From: Laburnicola sp. R22_1
Lineage: Eukaryota; Ascomycota; Dothideomycetes; Pleosporales; Didymosphaeriaceae
Assembly (NCBI GenBank): GCA_014281115.1
Contig: JACONQ010000001.1
Location: forward strand, 434,001-498,000
Reading direction: 5' to 3'
Length of the DNA: 64,000 nt
Numbering within the stretch: position 1 is the stretch's first letter; each line of letters begins with the position of its first letter. Below the pieces are notes generated by a model. It did not search any database and was not told the DNA's origin. It worked only from the letters and a program-made list of their open reading frames with translations. The translations under genes and the position numbers were made by a program. Shown here in pieces: positions 52,635 to 63,620 of this stretch.

Positions 52635-54758
52635 CCATGGGTGCGGGGTCAATGCGCGCCGAGCCTCAATGCGCGCTCAACACGAAAACACCTCAAGCTT
52701 CAACACCACCTATCGCTACCAATATGGGGTCAATTGAGGCTGCGCTTGAAGCGATACAATCGCAAGAACCTGGAGACTCTATTAACTATACAAAAATCGC
52801 GAAGGAGCATAGCGTTGTACGCTCTACGCTCACCCGGAGACACCAGGCTGTAACGCAGTCGCGTACAGCTGAGGGAATCAACCGACGAAAACTTCGCCCT
52901 CAACAGGAGCAGGAGCTTATACGCTATATCAAAAAACTCACTTAGCGAGGCCTACTACTTATACGGCAAATGATCCAGAACTTTGCAGCCTGTATAGCCA
53001 AAACAAGCGTTAGCATATACTGGGTTGATTAGTTTGTTAAGCGACACAGCATTGATCTAGTTTTAAGATAGACAGCTGGAATGGACAGCAATCGCCACAA
53101 AGCCGACTTAGAGACAAAGTACAGCCTATATTTCGACCTACTACAGCAGAAAATTAGCCAATACGATATCGAGCCTCAGCACACGTACAATATGGACGAA
53201 AAAGGCATCCTACTAGGCATTACTACTCGCTCAAAGCGGATCTTTAGTAGGCAGCTGTACGAGAGCAAGGAGGTGAGGCAGGCTATTCAGGATGGTAGCC
53301 GTGAGTGGATTTCGCTCCTAGCCTGCATATGCGCCGACGGATCGGCTCTAGATCCAGCCCTTATCTATCAGGCTGCCTCAGGTAGCCTACAATCAAGCTG
53401 GGTTGAAGAAATCAACCCTTAGGAACACTCAGCCTTTATCACCTTATCGCCTTCTGGCTGGATAAATAATGAGATAGGCCTCGCGTGGCTTAAGCAGGTG
53501 TTCGATCGCTGTACTAAGGAGAAAGCTGGACGCTCCTACCGACTACTTATCCTTGACGGCCATGGATCCCACTTTACTATGGATTTTATCAATTACTGTG
53601 ACCGGAATAGGATACTCCTAGCTATATTTCCGCCTCATTCGACGCATACGCTACAGCCGCTTGACGTTGTTATGTTTAAGCCTCTCTCCACTGCCTACTT
53701 AGCTGAGCTCTCAGCCTTCCTACACAGGTGCCAGGGACTATCGTCAATCGCAAAAAGAGACTTCTTTAGCCTATTCTAGAGGGCTTGGGGTAGCTCGTTC
53801 AGGAAGCTATTGATTATTAAGGCCTTTGAGGCTACTAGCATATCACCACTCAACCCAGAGGTTATACTCAAGAGATTCACTAAGACCAGCCTACCCAAGC
53901 GGGAATTAAGAGAAAGCTCAACCTCAGTACTCAGCGCGTCTGACTGGAGGAAAATCAACCGGCTCCTAAAGGCTGCAGTAGATATAGGGAATAGTAATAA
54001 GGCAAAGAAGCTGAGCCGAACAGTGCACTCAATTGCCGTACAAAAACAGCTACTACAGCATGAAAATGAGGGACTAAGAGCAGCACTAGGCAATAAGAAG
54101 AGGCGTAGGAAGCGTGGCAAGCCTTTGCTGGATAACCAGCCTACTAAGTACTCAGGGGGTGCTGTTTTCTGGTCCCCAAGGAAGGTGCAGGAGGCACGTG
54201 ATCGTCTACAGCAAAAAGAGGCCAAGGCAGAGCAGCTAGTACTCCAAAAAACTAAGGCAGCTAAGGCTTAGAGGGCTAGCTAGCAGCTGAAGGCTAGACT
54301 ACTCCAAAAGAAGCGCGTTGCGAGGGCTAAGGCTTAGGCAGCTCAAGCAAAGGCAAAGGCGGATTAGGCAGCTGAGCGAGCCTAGAAGCAGCAGGCTCGC
54401 AGGGCTTAGCAACACTACAAGAATTATATAAAAATAGCTAAGAAAGGTAGCAAAAAGGCATTAAGGCTACCTAAGCAGGGCATAAGGGAAAAAAAGCTTA
54501 TTAATAAGGCTATAGATGCTGCTGAGGCCTCAGGTGCTGCATCACAGCCTCTACAGCCTCAGTCGCGCCGGGGCCGGAATATTAGAACTCCGAGTAGATT
54601 TTTATAGCTATAATTAATTATTAGATTTATAGACCTTATCACCAGAAATTCTTATAATAATAGCAATTGTAGGGAGCTCTGCAGCTTCAAGTTTAGCTGA
54701 GCTGGTTTGGTGTTGAGCGCGCATTGAGGCTCGGCGCGCATTGACCCCGCACCCATGG
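52635..54758 (+). mobile_element. pogo/Fot1-type DNA transposon (copy B), 2,124 bp
   Basis: 49-bp perfect inverted termini (52635-52683 and 54710-54758, starting CCATGGGTGCGGGGTC) with TA duplications at 52633-52634 and 54759-54760. A long transposase frame lies inside (52724-54607). Structure and size fit a complete element of the Tc1/mariner-pogo (Fot1/Pot2-like) group, with inactivated transposase. Confidence 0.93.
52724..54607 (+). pseudogene. pogo/Fot1 transposase with eleven amber codons
   Basis: 628 codons with no frameshift. HTH_psq/CENP-B-like N-terminus (MGSIEAALEAIQSQEPGDSI, VVRSTLTRRHQ), DDE domain words TYNMDEKGILLGITTRSKR, LLILDGHGSHFTMDFINYC, ILLAIFPPHSTHTLQPLDVV. A Lys/Gln-rich coiled tail ends at TAG 54605. 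Premature stops at 52943, 53030, 53069, 53420, 53777, 54269, 54281, 54335, 54365, 54383 and 54407 are all TAG. Most fit former CAG (Gln) or TGG (Trp) codons, as RIP-like CpA-to-TpA change would give. Not translatable as standard code. Confidence 0.92.
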
Positions 54759-54760
54759 TA

Positions 54761-55373
54761 ACGCACTTTACATGGCACGAGTGGCTGGTGGCCAGTCCCT
54801 TTGGAACCGTCAACAACCATTTCCACACAGCCTGTTAATATTATTGTTTCATCATGCCGCGGTATCAACATTTTGGTCTGCAGCGCATAAAATGGCTGTC
54901 AAGATTGTGAAGGGGAGCAACCTGGGAAGCTCATCACATCTCGGATACCGGCAATCACGAAACAAGGATTTAGTTGTTACGCTTTTGCTTGCGTTGGCTT
55001 CGACGCGTACTGACAAGGATTACCAAGATACGGGATGATCTCATCCTAGCGAAAAAGTCCCTGTTTGCGGATGTGCGACTAGGGTAGCTCAGCCAGAAAG
55101 GCCCAAGCCCCATCGAGCATTGCGTGGCTGACGAGGCCCAGCAAACGAAAACCTGTGTGACGTCCCAACTCAATGCACAACGCAAACACGAAGGACTGAC
55201 GTAACTTAGTCGTGGACCTAGGCCATGGTCATTTCCAAAGATGTGGGTATATATACTGGGACGTGGAGTCTGGGAAAAAGCATCCCCAAACAAACACTCC
55301 TAGCCTATCCGACTTCTTCACAACACCGCCAACCCTCTAATACCGTCGTACGAATCCGCCCACTACAGCGACC
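54761..55373. other. Intergenic region
   Basis: Promoter of the MARVEL gene. No other feature recognised. Confidence 0.5.
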
Positions 55374-55963
55374 ATGATCTTCACTCGACTCCTCTCCGTC
55401 ATCCTGCGCACCGCGCAATGGGTCTTCGCTGCCATCGTCCTGGGTCTAACAGCCTACTTCACCTACCGCCGGACGAGGTACGACCAGGGACCTCTAGGCC
55501 GCCTGATCTTCGCCCTCATCTGGTCTTCACTCTCCATCTTATTCGCCGTGATCTGGGCCATCCCCACGAAGTCTAGTATTACCGGCTACACTAGCGATCT
55601 GGGTAAGTCGATCCCTATTCTCCACCTGCTGGTCCTTGTGTCATGCTAACAAGATGATGTGCAGTCTTCACCGCTGGCTGGGCCGCTGTCTTCGGTCTCC
55701 TCATAAGCTACTTCAACGGAAACAACTGTGGCAGTGCCTGGGCTTGGGGCGGCGTGTCACTCAGTCGCCACGACTTTTGCGGTCAATGGCGCGCTGCTCA
55801 GGCTTTCTCCTTCTTGTCCATGGTTCTGTGGCTTGCTACTGCCATCTTGGGCATCCTCACTGTCCACCGTCTCAAGAGCCGTGCCAATACGTGAGTACTC
55901 CCTTCCACGTCGCTTCGCAGAGCGTTAGACTAATAGTGTTGCAATAGGAGCTCGCGCGTCTAA
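55374..55963 (+). CDS. MARVEL-domain four-helix membrane protein
   Basis: Three exons (55374-55602, 55665-55890, 55948-55963) give 156 aa. Four membrane helices: TAQWVFAAIVLGLTAYF, LIFALIWSSLSILFAVIWAI, FTAGWAAVFGLLISYF and FSFLSMVLWLATAILGIL. The loop before helix 4 carries two cysteines (GNNCGSAWAWGG, RHDFCGQWRAAQ), typical of fungal MARVEL/Nce102-like proteins of plasma-membrane microdomains. Exact role unknown. The last exon codes only five residues. Confidence 0.87.
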
Positions 55964-56708
55964 AGACTTGCCTGAATTTGCGCACTCTTCGGCTGTCGTC
56001 ATCGTCATATGCCACCGGTAGACGAAGTAGCCATGCAATATACGAGGGTGGATGGATGTCTTTTCCGCAGCAAGCGCTTGTGACAGAGCTCTTGCTTTCC
56101 CCAATGCTTTCCTTCTCACGACCCGGTAGAATCATGTTATAGCAAGCGTGGCGCAGTGGCGGTCTCTTTTCTCTTTACTATATACCACCAGGTCCTGCAG
56201 TGTAGTATACGTGCATGGTCTTACGCAATCCACGAGAAAGAAGTAATCGATGACAAATAAGTCCAACAGGTCAAGCATTCTGCATTCACTCACTTTTGAT
56301 CTTCATGAACGAACTTGAATTTTTCTTGGTCATTTCCGCATCGCTCTTTCACGTCGAAAGCTCGTTACGTGCAAGCATATTCGCTTGCAATGTGGAGCTC
56401 CAACAATGTCGAGGGTGGATGACACGATACCCGGGTGTCTCTCGCTGCACGCGTATAAGGCTTAGGCAAACTAAGTAGTCACGGTTGACTATGTACCGAT
56501 TGAACTGACAAGCCAAGTGCCGCATCTCGTTGGCGTGGTTTCTGTGAATGTGTGTGGTGATGAATGAAGGAACACGGAAAACGAAGGAAGAGTCTTGGCG
56601 GTGATGACCTCTGCCCTCGCGTGATTGGTTGCCGAGCTTTGTCTGGCGCTCCAACGTCGAATGCGACACCACCGCCATCGCAACATCCGCAGCTCTCCCC
56701 CACGCACA
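55964..56708. other. Intergenic region
   Basis: MARVEL 3' flank and nuo-24 promoter. A tRNA A-box-like word (TGGCGCAGTGG, about 56149) has no partner B box. Nothing else recognised. Confidence 0.5.
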
Positions 56709-57704
56709 ATGGCTTCCAAGCTGGCCCCCTTCCTGTACCGCGGCGGTCCCCGTGCCCTGCGCCAGCTCCAGCGGACTCAATGGCGGCCTTTCAGCGTCGC
56801 AGCGCCCGCCCGCAGCGACTCCCTGTTCGTGGTACGTAGCTCCTCCTCGTCCGCTTTGCTTCCATTGCGCCACTGACAGAGCATCCAGCACCGCGACACG
56901 CCCGAGAACAACCCGTCCATCCCGTTCAAGTTCACTGCGCAGAATGAGCAGCTCATCAAGGAGATCGTCTCCCGATACCCCTCGCAGTACAAGAAGGCCG
57001 CCGTCATGCCGCTGCTCGACCTCGGACAGCGCCAGCACGGCTTCACGAGCATCAGCGTCATGAACGAGGTCGCCCGCATATTAGAGATGCCCCCGATGCG
57101 CGTCTACGAGGTGGCTACTTTTTACACCATGTACAACCGGACCCCCGTCGGCAAATTCCACGTCCAGGTCTGCACAACGGTGAGTGGGAATATACGCACA
57201 TTATACCGGCATCGCTGACAGGTCTAGACGCCGTGCATGTTGCGCAACAGCGATGCGGTTATGAAGGCCGTCGAAGATACTCTGGGCATCCACCACGGCG
57301 GGACCACCAAGGATGGCCTTTTCACCTTCACCGAAGTCGAGTGCCTCGGCGCCTGCGCGAACGCTCCCATGGTCCAGATCAACGATGATTACTACGAGGA
57401 TCTCACATACGATACGACAGTGTCATTGCTAAAGGCCCTTCAGCATGCGGCCGAGGCAACTGGTGCACAACCCGGAACACCTGGTCTCGCTGGCGATGGT
57501 ACGGCCATCATCACAGGCGAGGACCGGAATGTCCAGAACAGGGATGAGATTAAGCAGGGACGAGGATATACAGCTGGTGGTGTGCAGGTGCCGACTCCAG
57601 GACCTTTGAGCGGACGCAAGAGTTGTGAGCCCGCAGCCGGTCTTACTACATTAACGAGCGAACCTTGGGGGAACGAGACTTTGAGGAAAGATGGAGAGCT
57701 GTAA
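56709..57704 (+). CDS. nuo-24: NADH:ubiquinone oxidoreductase 24-kDa subunit (complex I, NDUFV2/NuoE)
   Basis: Three exons (56709-56831, 56889-57179, 57228-57704) give 296 aa. Mitochondrial presequence ([20 protein letters not shown]), then the thioredoxin-like [2Fe-2S] domain: [39 protein letters not shown], ligands in VCTTTPC and [10 protein letters not shown]. This cluster (N1a) lies in the peripheral NADH dehydrogenase module with the 51-kDa subunit. The C-terminus has an added fungal tail ([20 protein letters not shown]). Splice phases are clean and length is normal. Confidence 0.97.
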
Positions 57705-58261
57705 ATTGTATATACCTGTAGGTTTCTCAAATCATGATGTGATTGAGAGTGCAAGTTAACACTCATCAGCTGTTTGTAGAACATGGGAATCAATACTTTG
57801 AGATCGTGTATTAAGCTCAATTGGGAGTATTTAGGGCGTTTGTCGGATTTGCAGGGCTTAGAATTTTAACTTGTCCGTGTAGCATTTGAGCTCTCACGCG
57901 CACCATGGCACACTTGCATAACCGGGTTTGTAGACAGGGACACGCTAGCAACACCTCGTGCTACGTATTACTGTACTGATTCTGGTTTCCAAGCTTCGTC
58001 ACCCAGCGCGCGTTTGCACAAGATGCTCGTGGGACTCCACGCTTTCACTTCTCACTGGCTCGTTTGGTCCCGTCCAGATGAACAGTCTGAGCATGATTCT
58101 GGACAACCTTAGGAAGGAGCGGCCGTCGGCTAGGAGTACATAAACCCAGCTTTGCCCTGGACCTTCAGCTCTCTCCAGACCTTCGATACAAATTCAACTC
58201 CGATTTTAAATCTCCACTGTCATATCCTACTCGCCACATCCGACAAACCATCCAACACAAG
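57705..58261. other. Intergenic region
   Basis: Nothing recognised beyond 3' and 5' flanks. Confidence 0.5.
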
Positions 58262-58644
58262 ATGAAGCTCCGCATTCTCTTCATGTTCGCCTTTGCGCTC
58301 TTCACCAGCGCCGCCTCCGTCCCGAGGATCGGCTCAGATGCGGTCGACATCCCCAATGACGGTACGTCTGACATCCTCTATCCGAGACTTCAATGTACAC
58401 GCTCCAGACTGACATACATGAGCCCTCCTCAATGAGGACACCGCAGATATCTCTGCCGGGCAGAAGCGGTGCACGAAATGCATCAACCACATTAACTATT
58501 GCTCATTCGTGAGGGGCTCTACCAGTTCTCGTCGTATCGTCACTAATTGCCGAGCAGTTCACCAACAATTGGGTGAAGTGCCGGGACCAGTCTTGCAAGT
58601 GGCGCCGCGACATTTGCGACGACGACTGCCCAGAGTGCGCCTGA
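58262..58644 (+). CDS. Small secreted cysteine-rich protein (candidate effector)
   Basis: Three small exons (58262-58361, 58423-58508, 58558-58644) give 90 aa. Signal peptide MKLRILFMFAFALFTSAAS, a short pro-like acidic stretch ending in a dibasic KR (AGQKR), then a mature region with eight cysteines: CTKC, NYC, VKC, QSC, DIC, DDC and EC. Size, Cys density and KEX2-like site resemble fungal effectors or antimicrobial peptides. No family recognised. The acceptor of intron 1 was chosen because it keeps the frame through LLNEDTADISAGQK. Confidence 0.75.
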
Positions 58645-59001
58645 AGGGTTGGTGTATCCGTGGCGACTGTAAGGATGGAGGTGACGGGTTCTTTGGTACT
58701 TGGGCGATTCGGTGCATGAGTCTACGGACCTCAGTGGTGGTCCCCAGAGGCTGGAAGCGGATGACAATGGCGATTTGATTCTATCCACCGCCGCTCTGAA
58801 CAGGTAGTCCATGGAGAGTATTTAATAAAGTATTCCCGTGCCATTCGTGTAATGACCAATGATGTGCAGGTGCGCCCGCGGTGAATGAAGTACACTAGCG
58901 TGCTCGCTCAGCCCTACGAAGGAGTGGACCTACTCCACATGCTGATCCCGCAATCCACATCAAGCGCACAAACTACACCTCACCATCGCTCAACCACCAA
59001 C
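58645..59001. other. Intergenic region
   Basis: Short promoter region of the Hep59 gene. Nothing else recognised. Confidence 0.45.
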
Positions 59002-60443
59002 ATGGAGCACGACACACCAGAGCCTGGCTTGAAATTCAAGCGGCGCAAGACCACCCATCCGAAACGAACGCGCCTCAACGTCGACGATGCCCTCCCCGCG
59101 CCCGCTTCGCCCCCACAAAGCGCCGCATCGATACCGACAGACATAGCTGACCAAGACGACACCTCGCTTTCGCTCAAGGAGATCTTGCGCAACCGGAAAC
59201 GGCCGCGCGACCGTCTGCGGGAAGCTGCGCAACGCGCGGAGCTTACCAAGGCGCAAGCACTGGCTCCGCGAGATGCAGGTGCGCCGAAGCAGGGCTCGTA
59301 TACGGGCCGCTTCGTCGCGCAGACTGGACAGGTCGTAGACCGGGACGATCAGCAGATGTAAGCTGGCCAACCTCCGTTCCTTTAGATGTTCAGATGGGCG
59401 GGCGCATACTGGCATGTCTAGCAGAGTATGGAGGCTAATGTGTTAGAACGGAATATATAGAAGCCCGCTTGGCTGAAAAGAACCACCGTCTGCATGGCTG
59501 GCCCATTCCCGCCCATCTCGCAGCAGCTGTTGCTGCTCTCGCACCTGAAGCCGCGCAGGCTGCGCGCAGTCCGCAAGGCGGATCGCATACGGGCGCGATA
59601 TCTGCGGTGAAGTCGGAAGCGCGAGGTACAGGAGGCAACGCGGATCAGAGTTACAGGCTAGCGGCCGGCATGGGAAAACTCCACGAGATAGATCTAGGCC
59701 CCGCAGCTACCGAGCGCAACGTCGAGCGCACCGAAGCAGCATGGAAGAAGCTCGAAGGCGGCCAGCCCGAGGAAGCACCTGCCGAAAAAGTGCGCCTGGG
59801 CAGAGACGGCAAGCCGCGCCGGCCACGGAACCGACGCAACAGCGAAGACCTCCGGAGAGACCAGATGGTAGAGGCCGTGCTGCGAGAAGCAAAGCGTAAT
59901 ACCTACTCTCTTGCCTCCGACTCGCATATGTTAATCTTCCGCAGTGGTCTATTTCGACGAAGAAGCGCCCGGCGCACCCACGGCAGGAAACGACGGCAAC
60001 GACGACGCCCTCGTCGAGCAATTCCGCCTCGAGTTCCTCGAATCCATCGAATCGCGCCAACAACGCAAACCCGCAGCCGCAGCAGGCGGCGTCAAGGGCG
60101 CCAAAGAAGCGTCCAAGGGACCTAAATTGGGTGGATCGAGGAGCGCACGGGCTGCGATGCGGCTGCAGGAAGAGCAGGCTGCTAAGAACAAGAGGTAAAT
60201 TAGTAGTTGTTGTGGACTTTTTCGCGTCGTTGTGGTTCTCCTTTTGTTCTGGTTTTTTTTGGTGCGTCGCGCGCTTGCTACGCTTTAGTGTTTGTTTTTT
60301 GGTTCTTGTACTTATTCTTAAGAGATTGTGTATTAATCTTTTGTGTGACAAGGTATTCCAGAGTTAACGACGGGAGGGTGCTAGCGCCGGATGAGTGGCA
60401 GCCTATGAGGGTGAAGAAGGAGGCTTGGTATATGAAGGCTTAG
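59002..60443 (+). CDS. Hep59/Tls1-like splicing factor (C9orf78 family)
   Basis: Exons 59002-59357, 59447-59895, 59945-60194 and probably 60353-60443 (381 aa). The signature SLSLKEILRNRKRPRDRLRE plus QTGQVVDRDDQQITEYIEAR and QMVEAVLREAKLVYFDEE identify the hepatocellular-carcinoma-antigen-59 family (fission yeast Tls1), which binds Brr2-type helicase and aids splicing, including of telomere-factor transcripts. If the last intron (60195-60352) is retained, the protein ends at TAA 60196-60198 (352 aa). The extra exon (RVNDGRVLAPDEWQPMRVKK) looks strongly coding, so the longer form is preferred. Highly basic, nuclear. Confidence 0.88.
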
Positions 60444-61950
60444 GCTCTGGATAATCAAGTTGGAGGGACGCTTGATGGCTTCAGGATCGGGACTATTGCC
60501 TAGTCCTAGTCTGTGTGAAGGCCTTTGAGTCTATATGAAGACCTTTGGGGGTATTGACTCTTGTACAGTGAGAGAATGGGTCATGCACCCTTGCGGCGTT
60601 AGTGGGATGGATGGAGCGACTGGGTATTTGAAGAGCACTTTGTTAGTTTTGCCCTCGTGGGACATGGAATCCTAGGGCGTCTACTAGCTATGAGATATTT
60701 AACAAGAGGTCCTTGTTCACATGTTCACCAGATAGGTCGTAGCATTCTGTCTATCTGTCTGTCTGTCGCTCGTTGAAAATGTTTGGAGGAGAGGTGGATG
60801 AGAGAATCCGTGACGTCGTCCTTGTTGGAATCGTATATTTATCACGGGTTTTATCAGGCTCCTGGTAAGCAAAAGTCGAAAACTGCAAAGGAGGGCTGGG
60901 GTTGGGCTTAGATTATGCCATATACGTGTAGATGCATGGAGATGCGCACCAGCGCAACACGGGACGCTCATGCTGTTTGCATGTCCAATACGTTAACTAG
61001 ACGAATGGATTCCTGCGGAAGGGTAACTTGGGCAGCATGGTATATGCGCAAAGGAGGTTGGGGCTGGGGGAGGGAGACTGGAGTGATGATGTGTGGGTGT
61101 GTGGGTGTGTTATGCATGTCAATGGGAGGGGTGTATGGGAGTTAGGTAGGGAACTGTCGCGATGTCCGGCGTAGGTGTATGCGATGAATGTGTGATAGGA
61201 AGGTATGTGGTGGTGTCACAGCTTCTCCTTGCAACGTTATACCGTATATCAAAAGGTCTGTGATGTTTCTCTTCTTGATACTATGGTAAAAGAAAATCTA
61301 GCTATAACCTAGTTTTCTGTGTACCAGCTCTGTGCAAACAAATTCACTATGTACACAGTTTTCGTGTCCTCGAGAACGTTACCAGGTCTTCCAAGTTCAT
61401 GGGAGGTCACAATCTGCCCACGCCTTTGTCTCAGTAATCGCGCGTACGCATCATCTCATAGGTAGTTTTAAAGCAGCCACCTTTACGTTCCCGAGGTCTG
61501 AAATCCGCACATCGCGCATTCCATTTCTCACGACTCCCAAGGTCGTCGTCGCACAACAACCGAGACAACAACGCGATGCCCCTTCAACCATCCAACCACA
61601 CGACAGACTCCTCACGATTCATTCCAGCCTCCTCCTCCATCAATGCAAACAACAAAATACAACTCCCACGTTCTCCATGCATCAACAGCCGAAAGACCGT
61701 CTATATCTAGTCTCATTTGACTCGTTCTCATTCATTGTTTTCCTTAAAAAAAATCGGCCCCACCTTACACGGGTCTCTTCACCAACGGGCGATGTCACAG
61801 TTGTACCAATACCTATGGTAGGTACTGACCACGCATCTCATCTCATCGAGTGTCGTTCTCAGCCAAGAGATACTAACTTTGCAGCCTACAGTGTGTAGGC
61901 ACGTCGGCAGTAACCCCCTAGCCAGTGCTGACTCCCCTGTAATCGGGAAT
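60444..61950. other. Gene-free stretch (1.5 kb)
   Basis: Short GT-rich run at about 61083-61105 and one dispersed repeat (61279-61334). A 188-codon plus ORF (61332-61898) has no protein-like features and no ATG of good context. Confidence 0.5.
61279..61334 (+). repeat. Short dispersed repeat, copy 2
   Basis: Direct counterpart of 48713-48775 (ATACTATGGTAAAA, AAAATCTAGCTATAACCTAG, AGCTCTGTG). Differences are mostly transitions. Confidence 0.65.
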
Positions 61951-61959
61951 TTTCAAGGT

Positions 61960-63150
61960 AGTTTAGATCTTTGAGCTAATTACAGCATAGCGATCCAGAC
62001 TTATAAAGGCTAGAATTCATATAGGGGTTACTTCTAACATGCCTACAAAGGTCTTTAACGCAGACCTATTAAGTACTTTATTAAGTTTTACACAGTGTAT
62101 AGTTTAAAGTTAATAATTATATTAATTATTTAGAATTATTTTTACTTTGAGTTTTTAAAGTTTTAAATTTACTTATTATCCTATTACTTATTAATTTAGT
62201 TAATTATATATTAGGAAAAATTTTAAGCGCGCATACGCACCTATAGTACCTAGGCAGCTCTACGCACGCCTATATACTAAAAGCGCTTTAAGCGCACCTA
62301 TAATACTACTTTTTTCTTAGCGTGTGTATGCGTAAGGTTGCGCAAGGATGCGCACCTATAGCATCTATACTATTAAAAGAATACTAATTAATTAGCAAAT
62401 AAAGCTCCTTAATTAGCTAGAATTTAAAAAAAGCTTAGTAAGCTGCTTAGTAAGCTTTTAAAAAAAGATTTTTTAAAGTATAAAGTTAAAGTCTCTTACT
62501 AGATAGTAATTACTAGTTAATATAATAGTACTAATTACTAGCGTATTATATAGAACTTCTACCTAACCCTAAATTCTAGATTATGTAGGTTTAAAAATAG
62601 AAAATATATAGTTTTATAATTATTTAAAAGAATTAGATTAGGCGAAAATTAGTAGCTTAGCAAAGAGCACTATTTTAAAAAGTATAAACTTTAATAACTT
62701 TTTAACTACTTTATTTTTATTAAAACTTTTTTAAAAATTTAAATAAAATATTATTAGTACTATAGTTTTATATGTAAATATTACGTAATATATATAATAA
62801 CTAGTAAAATAAAAAGGTTTTTATTAATTACTAACTAATTATATAATAAAAATAGTATTTTTAAAGTAAATAATTAAAGACTAGTATTTTCTCTATAAAT
62901 CTATTAGAAAATTAAAATTTTAGCTTTACTAGTAAAAAAGTTATAAAGCTTTAAAAAAATTACTTATTTAAACTATTTATGTATATTTGTGTAAGTTTAC
63001 GCATATCTATATATCTTTAAGTATTTTGTACTAGTAAATTACTTATATAAAAATATATAGGTATGCGCACATCTGCGCACGTCTGCGCATAGTTAAGCAG
63101 CCTCTCTAGAAAAATCTTTTCTAATATACCTTTTATTTTTATAAAATTAG
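61960..63150. repeat. AT-rich, RIP-like degenerate repeat block
   Basis: About 1.2 kb of very AT-rich DNA with frequent TAG/CTA/TTA words and CTTAGCTAAG-like runs. No open frames. GC islands are limited to GCGCAYGCGCAC-like words (about 62226-62360 and 63065-63090). Best read as a transposon carcass decayed by C-to-T mutation. Confidence 0.6.
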
Positions 63151-63428
63151 TGTAAGGGCGGTACACGGCCTTATAGGGCAAACCTCTCGGAGACAGCTAG
63201 TATGGTTAAAAGAGATAACTGAATTGAGACTATACTAAGATGGGGGATAAGGAAGGGAACTGGGGGGCCCTTACTTATATAGTGGGCGGCGTAGAGCACA
63301 GGCCCACGCGAACCACGCGCTAATACTAACTAGGAAAGACGCCTTCTATAAGGTGAAAGGCGCTATTAGGGTGTGAAAGGAAAGGTAATGGTGAATGACT
63401 AGCAGGGAGGCAGCCACGAACCGTTACA
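63151..63428. mobile_element. Probable solo LTR, 278 bp
   Basis: Starts TGTAAGGGCGG and ends AACCGTTACA, giving 5-bp terminal inverted repeats TGTAA/TTACA with the LTR TG...CA ends. It is an island of ordinary base composition inside AT-rich DNA. Flanks ATTAG and AATAG differ by one base, compatible with an aged 5-bp target duplication. No second LTR or internal domain is seen in the window. Confidence 0.55.
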
Positions 63429-63507
63429 AATAGTAACTTTAAAATTACTATTTTATAATTTAATTACTTTATAGCTAGTATATAATTAGCCTTTTACTAA
63501 TTATATG

Positions 63508-63620
63508 GCGTTAATTTATCTACCTAGAAGTAGGACGACACAGGCTTTTATCTTAAATAATATGACAAAAAAGCAGAGCCCCCTGCTTAGTAATCAAAAA
63601 GAGCGTGAGAAGGTGATCAC
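63508..63620 (-). mobile_element. SINE-like short interspersed element, copy 3
   Basis: Minus-strand relative of 49681-49796, keeping GTGATCACC at its 5' end and the TTACTAAGCAGGGGGCTCTG core. Several differences are G-to-A or C-to-T, consistent with RIP. No clear target duplication. Its 5' flank has a GTTCGAAC word resembling part of a pol III B box. Confidence 0.7.

Noticed and set aside
56140..56240. tRNA-like A box TGGCGCAGTGG
   Set aside because: No cloverleaf or B box follows within tRNA distance.
61332..61898. 188-codon plus-strand ORF
   Set aside because: No ATG in good context, biased composition without domains, and it overlaps a repeat copy. Likely chance.
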